This document shows positions 1 to 6,391 of a DNA stretch of 13,518 bases, piece by piece. The notes under the pieces are model-generated. The model was not told the origin of the DNA, did not search any database, and was given only the letters and a program-made list of their open reading frames with translations. The translations under genes were made by a program, and so were the position numbers. The DNA comes from Nitrospinota bacterium (GTDB lineage Bacteria > Nitrospinota > Nitrospinia > UBA9942): assembly GCA_016234205.1 (NCBI GenBank), contig JACRGN010000310.1:1-13518 (forward strand), given 5' to 3'. The stretch's first letter is position 1. Each line of letters begins with the position of its first letter.

Positions 1-669
1 ATAACACCGGTACTGTCCGAATCGGGGAAGATTTCATATCATGCCTCACCTCTGGTCAGTGCAATGCTTACAGGCGGTATATGTATCCTTGATGAGGGTA
101 ACCGCATGAATGAAAAGAGCTGGGCATCTCTCGCACCTCTGCTTGACTACAGGCGGTATGTTGAATCTATAGTCGCAGGTATAACCATTCATGCCAATAA
201 GGAATTCAGGTGCTGTGTAACAATGAATGATGATGAATCAACTTTTGAAATACCTGATTATATCCTTTCAAGACTACAGCCGACACTCTCACTCGGTTTT
301 CCTGACAAAAAGAGCGAGATGTCAATACTCCAGTATCACCTCCCATTTGCAGAGGATGAAATGCTTAGGATGACAGTAGATTTCCTCCAGAGGTCTCACC
401 AGCTTAATCTTGACTTTTCTCCGAGGGATGGAATTCATCTCCTTCAATATGCAATTAAGAGGCTATCCCAAGACCCGCAACACCCGATTTCAAGGGATGA
501 AGTATGGAAAGAGTCAATAAAAAACATACTCGGTGAAGACGCTTTAAACCTTGACAAAATGGCTGAGAAAAAGAAGAAGACTTTTGGAGAAGAGGGATTC
601 CCAATGGGAATGGGTGATTTCTTCTTTGACAACGACAGCCCACTTCATCCTGATAGGGAAAACATATAA
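1..669 (+). CDS. AAA+ ATPase, MoxR/AAA_5 type (3' part only)
   Basis: The frame is open from base 1, so the gene starts upstream and 222 C-terminal residues are seen. Walker B is CILDEGNRM (DE at residues 31-32 of the visible part). Sensor 1 is in CCVTMNDD (N76), an arginine-finger-like LSRLQP follows (R91), and sensor 2 is in FSPRDG (R142). Walker A must lie upstream of the window. MoxR-family ATPases usually act as chaperones that remodel or load cofactors into partner enzymes, often with a VWA-domain protein; no partner is visible here. The last 35 residues are a lysine-rich then Gly/Met/Phe/Asp-rich tail, probably disordered. The family call is firm; the specific client cannot be inferred. 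The gene is followed by a repeat/hairpin block, so it probably ends its transcription unit. Confidence 0.85.
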   Translation: MTPVLSESGKISYHASPLVSAMLTGGICILDEGNRMNEKSWASLAPLLDYRRYVESIVAGITIHANKEFRCCVTMNDDESTFEIPDYILSRLQPTLSLGFPDKKSEMSILQYHLPFAEDEMLRMTVDFLQRSHQLNLDFSPRDGIHLLQYAIKRLSQDPQHPISRDEVWKESIKNILGEDALNLDKMAEKKKKTFGEEGFPMGMGDFFFDNDSPLHPDRENI

Positions 670-680
670 GAATAAAATTT

Positions 681-828
681 GCCACAGAGACACAGAGGCA
701 CAGAGGCACAGAGAAAAACAAGATGCAAAAAGTAAGAAGCAAGATTTTTTTTCTTGCCTCTTATCTCTTGCATCTTGCCTCTTTTTTTAATCTTTTTTTC
801 TTTCTCCGTGTCTCCGTGCCTCTGTGGC
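681..828. repeat. Composite inverted repeat, family A copy 1
   Basis: Outer arms at 681-705 and 804-828 match as inverted repeats at 21 of 25 positions. They are built from an 8-bp period (CACAGAGR units; CTCCGTGY on the right). A different, unrelated hairpin sits inside at 720-776. The left arm is identical over 25 bp to the left arm of the copy at 13337. The right arm ends 9 nt before the start codon of the POR gamma-delta gene, leaving no Shine-Dalgarno sequence there. Such CACAGAG-type repeats are common intergenic elements in some bacterial lineages; their function is unknown to me. Confidence 0.85.
720..788 (+). terminator. Candidate terminator hairpin inside repeat A1
   Basis: AAGATGCAA (720-728) pairs perfectly with TTGCATCTT (768-776). 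Nested inside, AAGAAGCAAG pairs with CTTGCCTCTT with one mismatch around a T-rich loop. A run of seven T starts at 782, five bases after the stem. This could end transcription of the upstream ATPase gene. The T-run does not abut the stem, so termination is inferred and not certain. Confidence 0.4.
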
Positions 829-837
829 TAAAATTAA

Positions 838-1734
838 ATGCTCAGAATAAGATTCCACGGCAGGGGCGGTCAGGGAACAAAGATTGCAAGCAGGCTTGTT
901 GGAACAGCCGCTTTTCTTGACGGGCTCTATGCACAGGATTTCCCGCTATACGGAGCCGAGAGGAGAGGGGCGCCGATAGCTGCATTTACCCGCATATCCA
1001 GAGAACCTATCTTAGAACGGGGTGTAATATCAGAGCCTGATATTCTGATAGTAATGGATGAAACCCTTCTAAATGACCCAATGGCAATGCCGCTAACAGG
1101 GCTGAAGGAGGACGGAGTCATTTTTTTAAATACAACCCATACTCCAGCAGAAGCAAAAAATAAATATAAAATCAAGGCACAGATAATAACATTAGATATA
1201 ACGAAGATTGGCATTGATACACTCGGAAAACCCATTCTCAGCACCCTTGCAGGCGGTGTTGCCTCAAGGATTGCCGGCATTAGAGAGGACTCATTAAAAA
1301 AGGCTATAGAAAAAGAGCTTTCAGAAATAATAACAGACAGTGAGCTTATTAAAAAAAATATAGAGGCATCACTTTACTGCTTTAATACCATTAAACCTGT
1401 AGAGGTAAAAACCTCCGAAATCATACATAAAGGAAGCACCGTTATCTCCGTGCCGTTTGAAGCAGCCTCAATCTCCACCCCATCTATAAATACAGCAGGA
1501 AATACCCCTTTGCGAAAGACAGGCAACTGGCGGACATTTAAACCGATTTTTAATTATGAATTATGCAATAAATGTATGATATGTGTTGCGAGATGCCCTG
1601 ACGGTTGCATTTCTATAATGAATGAACGGGGTTTCCCATCTATAGATTACGACAACTGTAAGGGATGCCTGATATGTATTGACGAATGCCCTGTTCATGC
1701 GATAGAGAAGGTTAGGGAGGTTCACACATGGTAA
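838..1734 (+). CDS. porGD: 2-oxoacid:ferredoxin oxidoreductase (POR family), fused gamma and delta subunits
   Basis: Residues 1-185 form the gamma (catalytic-domain III) unit, with the typical HGRGGQG at 7-13 and PLYGAERRGAP at 36-46. A linker, including TGNWRTFKP typical of delta subunits, leads to a bacterial ferredoxin domain. That domain has two CxxCxxCxxxCP motifs (C243/246/249/253 and C274/277/280/284), which should bind two [4Fe-4S] clusters and pass electrons to ferredoxin. The complex oxidises a 2-oxoacid, probably pyruvate, to acyl-CoA and CO2 in the cytoplasm; substrate choice cannot be read from sequence. The ATG at 838 starts directly at MLRIRFHGRGG, the expected N-terminus, but no Shine-Dalgarno precedes it because a repeat arm abuts. 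Gamma and delta are separate proteins in many organisms, so the fusion is notable. The alpha and beta subunits follow downstream, separated by TA modules. Confidence 0.93.
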   Translation: MLRIRFHGRGGQGTKIASRLVGTAAFLDGLYAQDFPLYGAERRGAPIAAFTRISREPILERGVISEPDILIVMDETLLNDPMAMPLTGLKEDGVIFLNTTHTPAEAKNKYKIKAQIITLDITKIGIDTLGKPILSTLAGGVASRIAGIREDSLKKAIEKELSEIITDSELIKKNIEASLYCFNTIKPVEVKTSEIIHKGSTVISVPFEAASISTPSINTAGNTPLRKTGNWRTFKPIFNYELCNKCMICVARCPDGCISIMNERGFPSIDYDNCKGCLICIDECPVHAIEKVREVHTW

Positions 1735-1772
1735 ATCCTCATATCAGCGACTTTTTAAAAAAAGGCATTTAG
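1728..1772 (+). pseudogene. 5' fragment of a small operon gene (14 codons)
   Basis: An excellent ribosome-binding site, GGGAGG at 1715-1720, sits 7 nt before an ATG that overlaps the stop codon of the gamma-delta gene. This is the pattern of a translationally coupled operon gene. The frame reads MVNPHISDFLKKGI and stops at once. The sequence GGCAT at 1764-1768 recurs at 3055-3059. Joining there in frame yields a 39-codon ORF that ends 1 nt before porA. I read this as the front end of a small gene split by insertion of the TA module at 1770-3054. I do not recognise the protein family; a small accessory subunit of the oxidoreductase is possible but unproven. Confidence 0.5.
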
Positions 1773-1779
1773 GGGAGAA

Positions 1780-1790
1780 TTACAATGTAA
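1780..1790. promoter_or_regulatory. Possible operator palindrome upstream of TA promoter
   Basis: TTACAATGTAA is a short palindrome with 5-bp arms around one central base, 17 nt upstream of the -35 box of the TA promoter. Xre-type antitoxins normally bind palindromes near their own promoter, so this is a candidate operator. It is short and could be chance. Confidence 0.22.
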
Positions 1791-1807
1791 TAAAATAGAA
1801 CATTTGC

Positions 1808-1835
1808 TTGACATAATTTCTTACACTGCTATAAT
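1808..1835 (+). promoter_or_regulatory. Consensus sigma70-type promoter of the first TA module
   Basis: TTGACA (1808-1813) and TATAAT (1830-1835) are both perfect consensus hexamers with a 16-nt spacer. They lie 20 nt before the start codon of the Xre/Panacea antitoxin, and AGGAGGT at 1842-1848 gives the ribosome-binding site. This promoter also points at porA, porB and prpD downstream. Confidence 0.8.
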
Positions 1836-1854
1836 ACATGCAGGAGGTAAAATT

Positions 1855-2631
1855 ATGATTAAACTTGGTCACAGGATAAAAGAATTAAGAGAACAATCTG
1901 GAATCAGCCAGCAAAAACTTGCAGAGATGTTAGGGGTTTCTCGTCCAACAATTTCTCAGATAGAAAGCGAAGAAAGAAAAATCTCTGCTGATGAATTGGT
2001 AAAGCTGGCGGCAATATTTAATCTTTCTATAGAGAGTTTACTGGATTTGGAAAAACAGCCGGAGGTTATTTTAGAGGAAGGCAGGAAGGAGAAAACAAGA
2101 CAACCTCAAATTAGAATCAATGTCCCTCAAAAAAATCTGGAAAAATTCAAAGAGGTTTTACTTTATATTCTGAATAAGGTCGGCTCAAAACCCAATATTG
2201 GAGAGACTGTTATTTATAAACTTCTTTATTTTATAGACTTTGATTTTTATGAGAAATATGAAGAGCAATTAATTGGGGCAACATATATTAAAAACAAATA
2301 TGGACCTACCCCTATAGAATTTAAAAAGATTGTAGAGAAGTTAATGGGTAGAGACATTATGCAGGTGAAGGACAATTATTTTGCATATCCTCAGACCAAG
2401 TATTTGCCATTAAGAAAACCTGACCTTACCAAATTAAGTGCGTATGAAATTGAGATGATAGATGAAGTCCTGAACAAGCTTTCAGATATGAATGCAGCCC
2501 AGATAAGTAAATATTCACACAATGATGTCCCATGGCTGACCACAGAGGATGGGAAAATTATTGAATATGAGTCTGTTTTTTATAGAACCACTCCTTACTC
2601 GGTAAGAGAATATGACGAAGATATTCAATGA
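1855..2631 (+). CDS. Antitoxin with Xre HTH and Panacea (DUF4065) domains
   Basis: 258 residues. The start is ATG 1855, 6 nt after AGGAGGT (1842-1848); an upstream in-frame start at 1804 would run through the promoter and is rejected. Residues 5-62 are an Xre/HTH_3 DNA-binding domain (SGISQQKLAEMLGVSRPTIS). Residues about 95-235 are a DUF4065/Panacea domain, with YKLLYFIDFDFYEKY, the NKYGPTP motif and a C-terminal SHNDVPW. Panacea domains act as antitoxins for many unrelated toxins, and the HTH usually represses the TA operon. The 3' end overlaps the RelE-like toxin gene by 20 nt, typical of a coupled TA pair. This gene and its toxin are visibly more AT-rich than the por genes on each side, suggesting recent arrival. 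Confidence 0.88.
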   Translation: MIKLGHRIKELREQSGISQQKLAEMLGVSRPTISQIESEERKISADELVKLAAIFNLSIESLLDLEKQPEVILEEGRKEKTRQPQIRINVPQKNLEKFKEVLLYILNKVGSKPNIGETVIYKLLYFIDFDFYEKYEEQLIGATYIKNKYGPTPIEFKKIVEKLMGRDIMQVKDNYFAYPQTKYLPLRKPDLTKLSAYEIEMIDEVLNKLSDMNAAQISKYSHNDVPWLTTEDGKIIEYESVFYRTTPYSVREYDEDIQ

Positions 2632-2986
2632 AATATCCCGTCTTCCTGAATTTGAAAAGGATATTAAAAAACTTCTAAAAAGATTTAAGACCCTTGAAGA
2701 CGACCTAAATATATTTATTGAAAAGGAACTGAATCTTTATCATAAATTGAAAATTGATAACAAGGGGATTTTTCAAATCCCGGGACTGCAAGTTGAAAAT
2801 CCTAAAATCTATAAAGCAAAAAAGTTTGCCTCCCGTTCTCTCAAAGGCAAAGGCGTCCAATCTGGTATCCGTGTAATATATGCCTATTTTGAGGAAATGG
2901 ATAAAATAGAATTGATTGAAATTTATTACAAGGGAGATAAGGAGAATGAGGATAGGGAGAGGATATTGAGATATTACAAAAGATGA
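2612..2986 (+). CDS. RelE/ParE-superfamily toxin paired with Panacea antitoxin
   Basis: 124 residues, starting inside the end of the antitoxin gene. The N-terminal half (residues 7-45) is charged and helical. The C-terminal half carries the RelE-like core: KKFASRSLKGKGVQSGIR (a basic, glycine-rich strand), then VIYAYFEEMDKIELIEIYYK and GDKENEDRERILRYY. RelE-type toxins usually cleave ribosome-bound mRNA; whether this one keeps that activity cannot be judged from sequence. Adjacent overlap with a Panacea antitoxin supports the assignment, since Panacea partners are variable and include RelE-like proteins. Its stop codon overlaps an ATG (ATGA at 2983-2986) that opens a short frame leading into porA. 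Confidence 0.75.
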   Translation: MTKIFNEISRLPEFEKDIKKLLKRFKTLEDDLNIFIEKELNLYHKLKIDNKGIFQIPGLQVENPKIYKAKKFASRSLKGKGVQSGIRVIYAYFEEMDKIELIEIYYKGDKENEDRERILRYYKR

Positions 2987-3138
2987 AAACCAATAACTTC
3001 AAACTTACATCTCCACAATCCCTGAACTCCTATCCTTCGGCCATGCTCAGGAGAGGCATCAAGAGCATCTGCGATATTATGAGGAGGTCGGGGAGGGCTG
3101 GGGCTTTGCAGTATGTGCCTGAATTAATATGGAGGTAA
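2983..3138 (+). pseudogene. 3' fragment of the split small gene, now a 51-codon frame
   Basis: This frame opens with an ATG overlapping the toxin stop codon (ATGA) and ends TAA 1 nt before the porA GTG. The part after GGCAT at 3055 (25 codons: KSICDIMRRSG, then ALQYVPELIWR) looks like a conserved protein end. It contains the GGAGGT (3131-3136) that serves as the porA ribosome-binding site. The first 24 codons (MKTNNFKLTSPQ...) look non-native. I interpret 3055-3138 as the original gene's tail, separated from its start at 1728. Alternatively the whole frame is now translated as a 51-residue protein from the TA transcript. Confidence 0.45.
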
Positions 3139-3139
3139 A

Positions 3140-4375
3140 GTGGGAAAAATGAGGGAGATGCTTACAGGCAACTCTGCTGCTGCATGGGGTGTGAGGCTAT
3201 CAGAGATTGATTATATACCCGCTTACCCTATTACACCTCAGACTGAGATTATTGAGACACTTGCAAAATGGATAAGCGACGGGGTCATGGATACAAGAAT
3301 GGTTACAATGGACTCCGAGCATTCCATGATTACGGCGGCAGGTGCTGCCTCTGCAACAGGTGTAAGGACATTTACAGCAACATCAAGCCAGGGGCTTTTA
3401 TATGGTTTTGAGATGCTCTATACAGTGGCTGGATGGCGTGTCCCCCTTGTCATGGTGAATGTATCAAGGGGGCTCTCAGCACCGATAACACTTGAGCCTG
3501 ACCATAATGATATCCTATCTGCGAGGGATTCAGGATTCTTACAAATTCATTGTGAAACTTGTCAGGAGGTTCTTGATTCCATTCTGATAGCTTATAGACT
3601 TGCGGAGGATGAACGGATACTTCTGCCTATCCTCGTAAATATGGATGGTTTTCACCTCTCATTCACGAGGGAGCCTGTAGAGATTCCAGATATGGAAGAT
3701 GTCAGAAGATTCTTACCTCCTTATAGTCCCAAACACGCCTTTTTTAAGGCGAGCCAGCCGATGGCACAGGGTATTGCAGTCCTCGGCGGACCAATATATT
3801 CTTACTTCAAATACCAGATGCACCTTGCCTGCATGAAAGGACTGGAAGTTTATAAAGAAATCAGTAAAGAATTTGAAAATATATTTGGCAGAAGATACGA
3901 CACATTAGAAGGATATATGACAGATGATGCGGAATATATTCTGATTATGAGCAACTCCTTCTCAACATTGGGTAAGGCTGCTGTAAAGAGGGCAAGGGAA
4001 AGAGGGATAAAAATAGGGCTCTTAAAGTTAAGGCTCTTAAGACCATTTCCAGAAGAGGATTTAAAGAATGCTATTAAAGGGTGTAAGGCTGTGGCAGTAT
4101 TAGACCAGAATATCGGTATCGGTAAAGGCGGTATTTTATATCCAGAGATTACCAGTGCCATATATAATGAGCAAAAAAGACCCATGTTGTTATCCTTCAT
4201 TGGGGGACTTGGAGGTAAGAATATAAGTGAGAGCGAGTTTGATTTTATCTTTGACAATATGATTAAGGCTGCTGAAACAGGAAATGCCCCACCACCCCAA
4301 CTCCTTTATACAGAGACGGAATGGAATGAGATGGAAAACTTGAAGAAGATGGCAGGGAAGGATTTTGTGGTATAA
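3140..4375 (+). CDS. porA: 2-oxoacid:ferredoxin oxidoreductase (POR family), alpha subunit
   Basis: 411 residues. The GTG start gives MGKMREMLTGNSAAAWGV; GGAGGT sits 3 nt upstream, and ATG 3149 is the alternative. Residues 1-180 are the pyrimidine-binding ThDP domain, with YIPAYPITPQTEIIE (25-39), DSEHSMITAAGAASATG (58-74, including the conserved Glu60) and RTFTATSSQGL. The C-terminal third is the domain-II-like part, with YILIMSNSFSTLGKAAVKRAR, LRLLRPFPEEDL and VLDQNIGIGKGG. It pairs with the beta subunit to bind thiamine diphosphate and the 2-oxoacid. Both ends look intact, so the flanking TA modules did not damage the coding frame. It lies between two TA modules and is 1.4 kb from the gamma-delta gene and 1.1 kb from beta, though in a normal operon they would be contiguous. 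Confidence 0.95.
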   Translation: MGKMREMLTGNSAAAWGVRLSEIDYIPAYPITPQTEIIETLAKWISDGVMDTRMVTMDSEHSMITAAGAASATGVRTFTATSSQGLLYGFEMLYTVAGWRVPLVMVNVSRGLSAPITLEPDHNDILSARDSGFLQIHCETCQEVLDSILIAYRLAEDERILLPILVNMDGFHLSFTREPVEIPDMEDVRRFLPPYSPKHAFFKASQPMAQGIAVLGGPIYSYFKYQMHLACMKGLEVYKEISKEFENIFGRRYDTLEGYMTDDAEYILIMSNSFSTLGKAAVKRARERGIKIGLLKLRLLRPFPEEDLKNAIKGCKAVAVLDQNIGIGKGGILYPEITSAIYNEQKRPMLLSFIGGLGGKNISESEFDFIFDNMIKAAETGNAPPPQLLYTETEWNEMENLKKMAGKDFVV

Positions 4376-4376
4376 T
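4368..4376 (+). promoter_or_regulatory. Candidate extended -10 promoter for second TA module
   Basis: TGGTATAAT fits the extended -10 pattern TGnTATAAT exactly. It overlaps the stop codon of porA and lies 28 nt before the antitoxin start. No convincing -35 box is present at the right distance, which extended -10 promoters tolerate. Confidence 0.4.
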
Positions 4377-4403
4377 AAAACCAAATATTTACGGAGGGGT
4401 AAT

Positions 4404-4655
4404 ATGGGAACATTGACAATAGAATATCCTGAAGAAATCCTTACATCACTAAAAGAAACGAAGGATGATTTTTCAAGAGAGTTAAAGATTGCAGCGGCAG
4501 TAAAGCTTTACGAACTCGGCAAACTTTCATCAGGCAAAGCCGCCAAGCTTGCAGGAATGAACAAAATCGCTTTTCTGAAAATATTGGGAAAGTATCAAAT
4601 ATCCATTTCAACAGTGGAAGAATTTAAAGAGGATATGAAAGTTGCCATTGACTAA
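4404..4655 (+). CDS. UPF0175-family antitoxin
   Basis: 83 residues from ATG 4404, chosen because GGAGGGG (4393-4399) lies 4 nt upstream; an in-frame start at 4365 overlaps porA and lacks such a site. The protein has the UPF0175 layout: an N-terminal strand TLTIEYPEEIL, the SRELKIAAAVKLYELGKLS helix, and a helix-turn-helix LSSGKAAKLAGMNKIAFLKIL (about residues 43-63). UPF0175 proteins are DNA-binding antitoxins nearly always paired with DUF3368 PIN-like toxins, and that partner follows with a 14-nt overlap. The protein would bind the toxin and probably repress its own promoter. Confidence 0.88.
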   Translation: MGTLTIEYPEEILTSLKETKDDFSRELKIAAAVKLYELGKLSSGKAAKLAGMNKIAFLKILGKYQISISTVEEFKEDMKVAID

Positions 4656-5139
4656 AATTGCAGTTGTAAATACCTCTCCAATTATTTATCTATCCTCTAT
4701 AAATCAATTAAATCTTCTAAAAAAGCTCTTTCAGAATATTTTTATACCAGATGCCGTAAGACATGAAGTAATACTTGGCGGTAAAGAGGGTTTTGGAGTC
4801 GGAGAGATTAAAAGTGAAAAATGGATAAAAATCAAAACAATAAAAAACAAATCAGCAAAGCGATATCTTTTAACAGATATTGATGTTGGAGAAGCTGAGG
4901 TAATAGTCCTTGCTGAGGAACTAAAAGCCGATACTGTAATTATGGATGACAGGTTAGGCAGAAAAATAGCAAAACTCAGAGGCTTTAATGTAGTTGGGAC
5001 TTTGAGAATATTAGTTGCCGCCAAAGAAAGGGGGTTAATAACCGAAGTTAAACCACTCATTCAGAAACTCAAAGAGGTTAGCTTCTGGCTAAGTGATGAT
5101 GTATATAAGGCTATTCTGAAACAATCAATGGAAATATAA
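4642..5139 (+). CDS. DUF3368 PIN-like toxin
   Basis: 165 residues. The start is TTG 4642 (AGAGGA at 4628-4633, 8 nt upstream) or TTG 4648; both overlap the antitoxin gene and no ATG fits. The family signature is clear: VVNTSPIIYLSSINQLNLL at the N-terminus (Asn where classical PIN domains have Asp, usual for DUF3368), IFIPDAVRHEV, DIDVGEAEVIVLAEEL, then VIMDDRLGRKIAKLRGFNVVGT. Acidic residues in the DxGE and MDD segments are the expected metal-binding nuclease positions. It probably acts as an RNase restrained by the UPF0175 protein, though activity in this family is less well studied than in VapC. Confidence 0.88.
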   Translation: MPLTKIAVVNTSPIIYLSSINQLNLLKKLFQNIFIPDAVRHEVILGGKEGFGVGEIKSEKWIKIKTIKNKSAKRYLLTDIDVGEAEVIVLAEELKADTVIMDDRLGRKIAKLRGFNVVGTLRILVAAKERGLITEVKPLIQKLKEVSFWLSDDVYKAILKQSMEI

Positions 5140-5154
5140 TAAGGATAAAGAAAT

Positions 5155-5391
5155 ATGAAGAAATCGTATAAATGTTCTTTTTGTGGACAAAGAATAACCA
5201 ATAAAAGTTTGTCATTTACCTTACGAGAAAATATCGAAGACTGGAATCATGTTCTTCACAAAACTAAGATAATTAAAGCAGGTGCAGTTGTTTGTAGCAA
5301 ATGTTTAGTAGATTATATTGATGATACGGAAAGAATTCCTAAAACCCAGCCACAAATTGAGTATAGATATATAGGTTTGAGAAGTATTTAA
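5155..5391 (+). CDS. Small zinc-ribbon-like protein, unknown function
   Basis: 78 residues. AAGGA at 5141-5145 lies 9 nt before ATG 5155. Two CxxC pairs, KCSFCGQ near the start and VCSKCLVDY near residue 50, make a probable zinc ribbon. The spacing recalls small zinc-binding antitoxin or CxxC proteins, but I do not recognise a named family. It follows the DUF3368 toxin by 15 nt, so it is probably co-transcribed with the TA pair. After its stop codon the same frame stays open for 16 more codons reading HIEDIKKTYKLIKDAI, which looks like coding sequence. The gene may therefore have been longer and acquired a nonsense codon. Confidence 0.55.
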   Translation: MKKSYKCSFCGQRITNKSLSFTLRENIEDWNHVLHKTKIIKAGAVVCSKCLVDYIDDTERIPKTQPQIEYRYIGLRSI

Positions 5392-5447
5392 CATATAGAA
5401 GATATTAAAAAAACTTATAAATTGATTAAAGATGCAATATAACCTCT

Positions 5448-6377
5448 ATGGACATAACACCTGTAAAATCCATTAAAGACATCCCCTCTGAGGAGAATCT
5501 CCTCTCCGGAACTCCTGCATGTGCAGGATGTGGAGGGCTTCTGACACTGAGGCACTGCTTGAAGGCTCTGGGAGAAAATACTGTCATTGTAAATGCCGCA
5601 GGTTGTTTTACACTCCTTTCAATTTATCCATTCACACCTTTTATGAGCTCATGGCTCTATACAGCAATGGCATGTGCCCCAGCAGGTGCACAGGGTGTGA
5701 GGGATGCACTTGATATCTTGATAAAAAAGGGGAGACTTGACTCAGAAGAAGACTTAAAGGTAGTTGTGCTAACAGGTGATGGTGCTGCCTATGATATAGG
5801 GCTTGCATCCACATCAGGGGCATTATACCGTAACCTTGATTTCTATTATATCTGCTATGATAATGAGGCTTATGGAAACACAGGCTTTCAATGGTCGGGG
5901 GCTACACCATTTGCATCAAAGACTGGAACTACACCACCAGGCAAAACAGCTCCAACAGGAACACTGACTAACAAAAAGAACCTCTTTGAGATATGGAGGA
6001 GTCATAAACCTCCTTATCTTGCCACGATTTCACCCGCCTACCCTGTTGACTTATACAATAAGGTTAAGAAGGCAGAACAGTATAAAGGTCCTAAACTCTT
6101 TATAGCCCTTTCACCCTGCCCTCCCGGCTGGGCAACTGACCCATCCCATTCTGTTAATCTGGCAAAGCTGGCAGTTGACACAGGCATATGGGCATTAAAA
6201 GAGGCTGTTCACGGAGATGTAAAACATACCTTAATCCCGCGGAAATTTAAACCAGTTGAGAATTACTTAAAAGAGCAGGGAAGATTTGCCCATCTCTTTA
6301 AACCAGTAAGACAGGAAGAGACAATCAAAAAGATTCAGGAGATGGTGGATGGATATTGGAAGGAAGTCGGAATATAA
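5448..6377 (+). CDS. porB: 2-oxoacid:ferredoxin oxidoreductase (POR family), beta subunit
   Basis: 309 residues. This subunit binds the thiamine diphosphate pyrophosphate and the proximal [4Fe-4S] cluster. The ThDP motif starts at GDGAAYDIG (110-118), followed by CYDNEAYGNTG (136-146). Cluster ligands are the expected four cysteines: C25 and C28 in ACAGCGG, C53 in AAGCFT, and C224 in SPCPPGW. Length fits the family. The start MDITPVKSI has no recognisable Shine-Dalgarno. In a plain operon the GGAGGGG now used by the UPF0175 antitoxin might have served this gene, so the TA insertion may have changed its translation. It ends 14 nt before prpD, with which it is likely co-transcribed. Confidence 0.95.
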   Translation: MDITPVKSIKDIPSEENLLSGTPACAGCGGLLTLRHCLKALGENTVIVNAAGCFTLLSIYPFTPFMSSWLYTAMACAPAGAQGVRDALDILIKKGRLDSEEDLKVVVLTGDGAAYDIGLASTSGALYRNLDFYYICYDNEAYGNTGFQWSGATPFASKTGTTPPGKTAPTGTLTNKKNLFEIWRSHKPPYLATISPAYPVDLYNKVKKAEQYKGPKLFIALSPCPPGWATDPSHSVNLAKLAVDTGIWALKEAVHGDVKHTLIPRKFKPVENYLKEQGRFAHLFKPVRQEETIKKIQEMVDGYWKEVGI

Positions 6378-6391
6378 AATCAGGTGCTTCC

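Noticed and set aside
551..920. Short + strand frames running through repeat A1
   Set aside because: They cross the inverted repeat and overlap the ATPase and gamma-delta genes out of frame; composition reflects the repeat.
1771..1790. AGGGGAG followed 7 nt later by ATG-TAA, a start-stop mini-ORF
   Set aside because: It could be a regulatory minimal ORF but is more likely chance in purine-rich junction DNA beside the TA insertion.
3850..4257. Open frame of 135 codons on the - strand inside porA
   Set aside because: It lies opposite a clearly coding alpha-subunit gene, has no ribosome-binding site and no family features.
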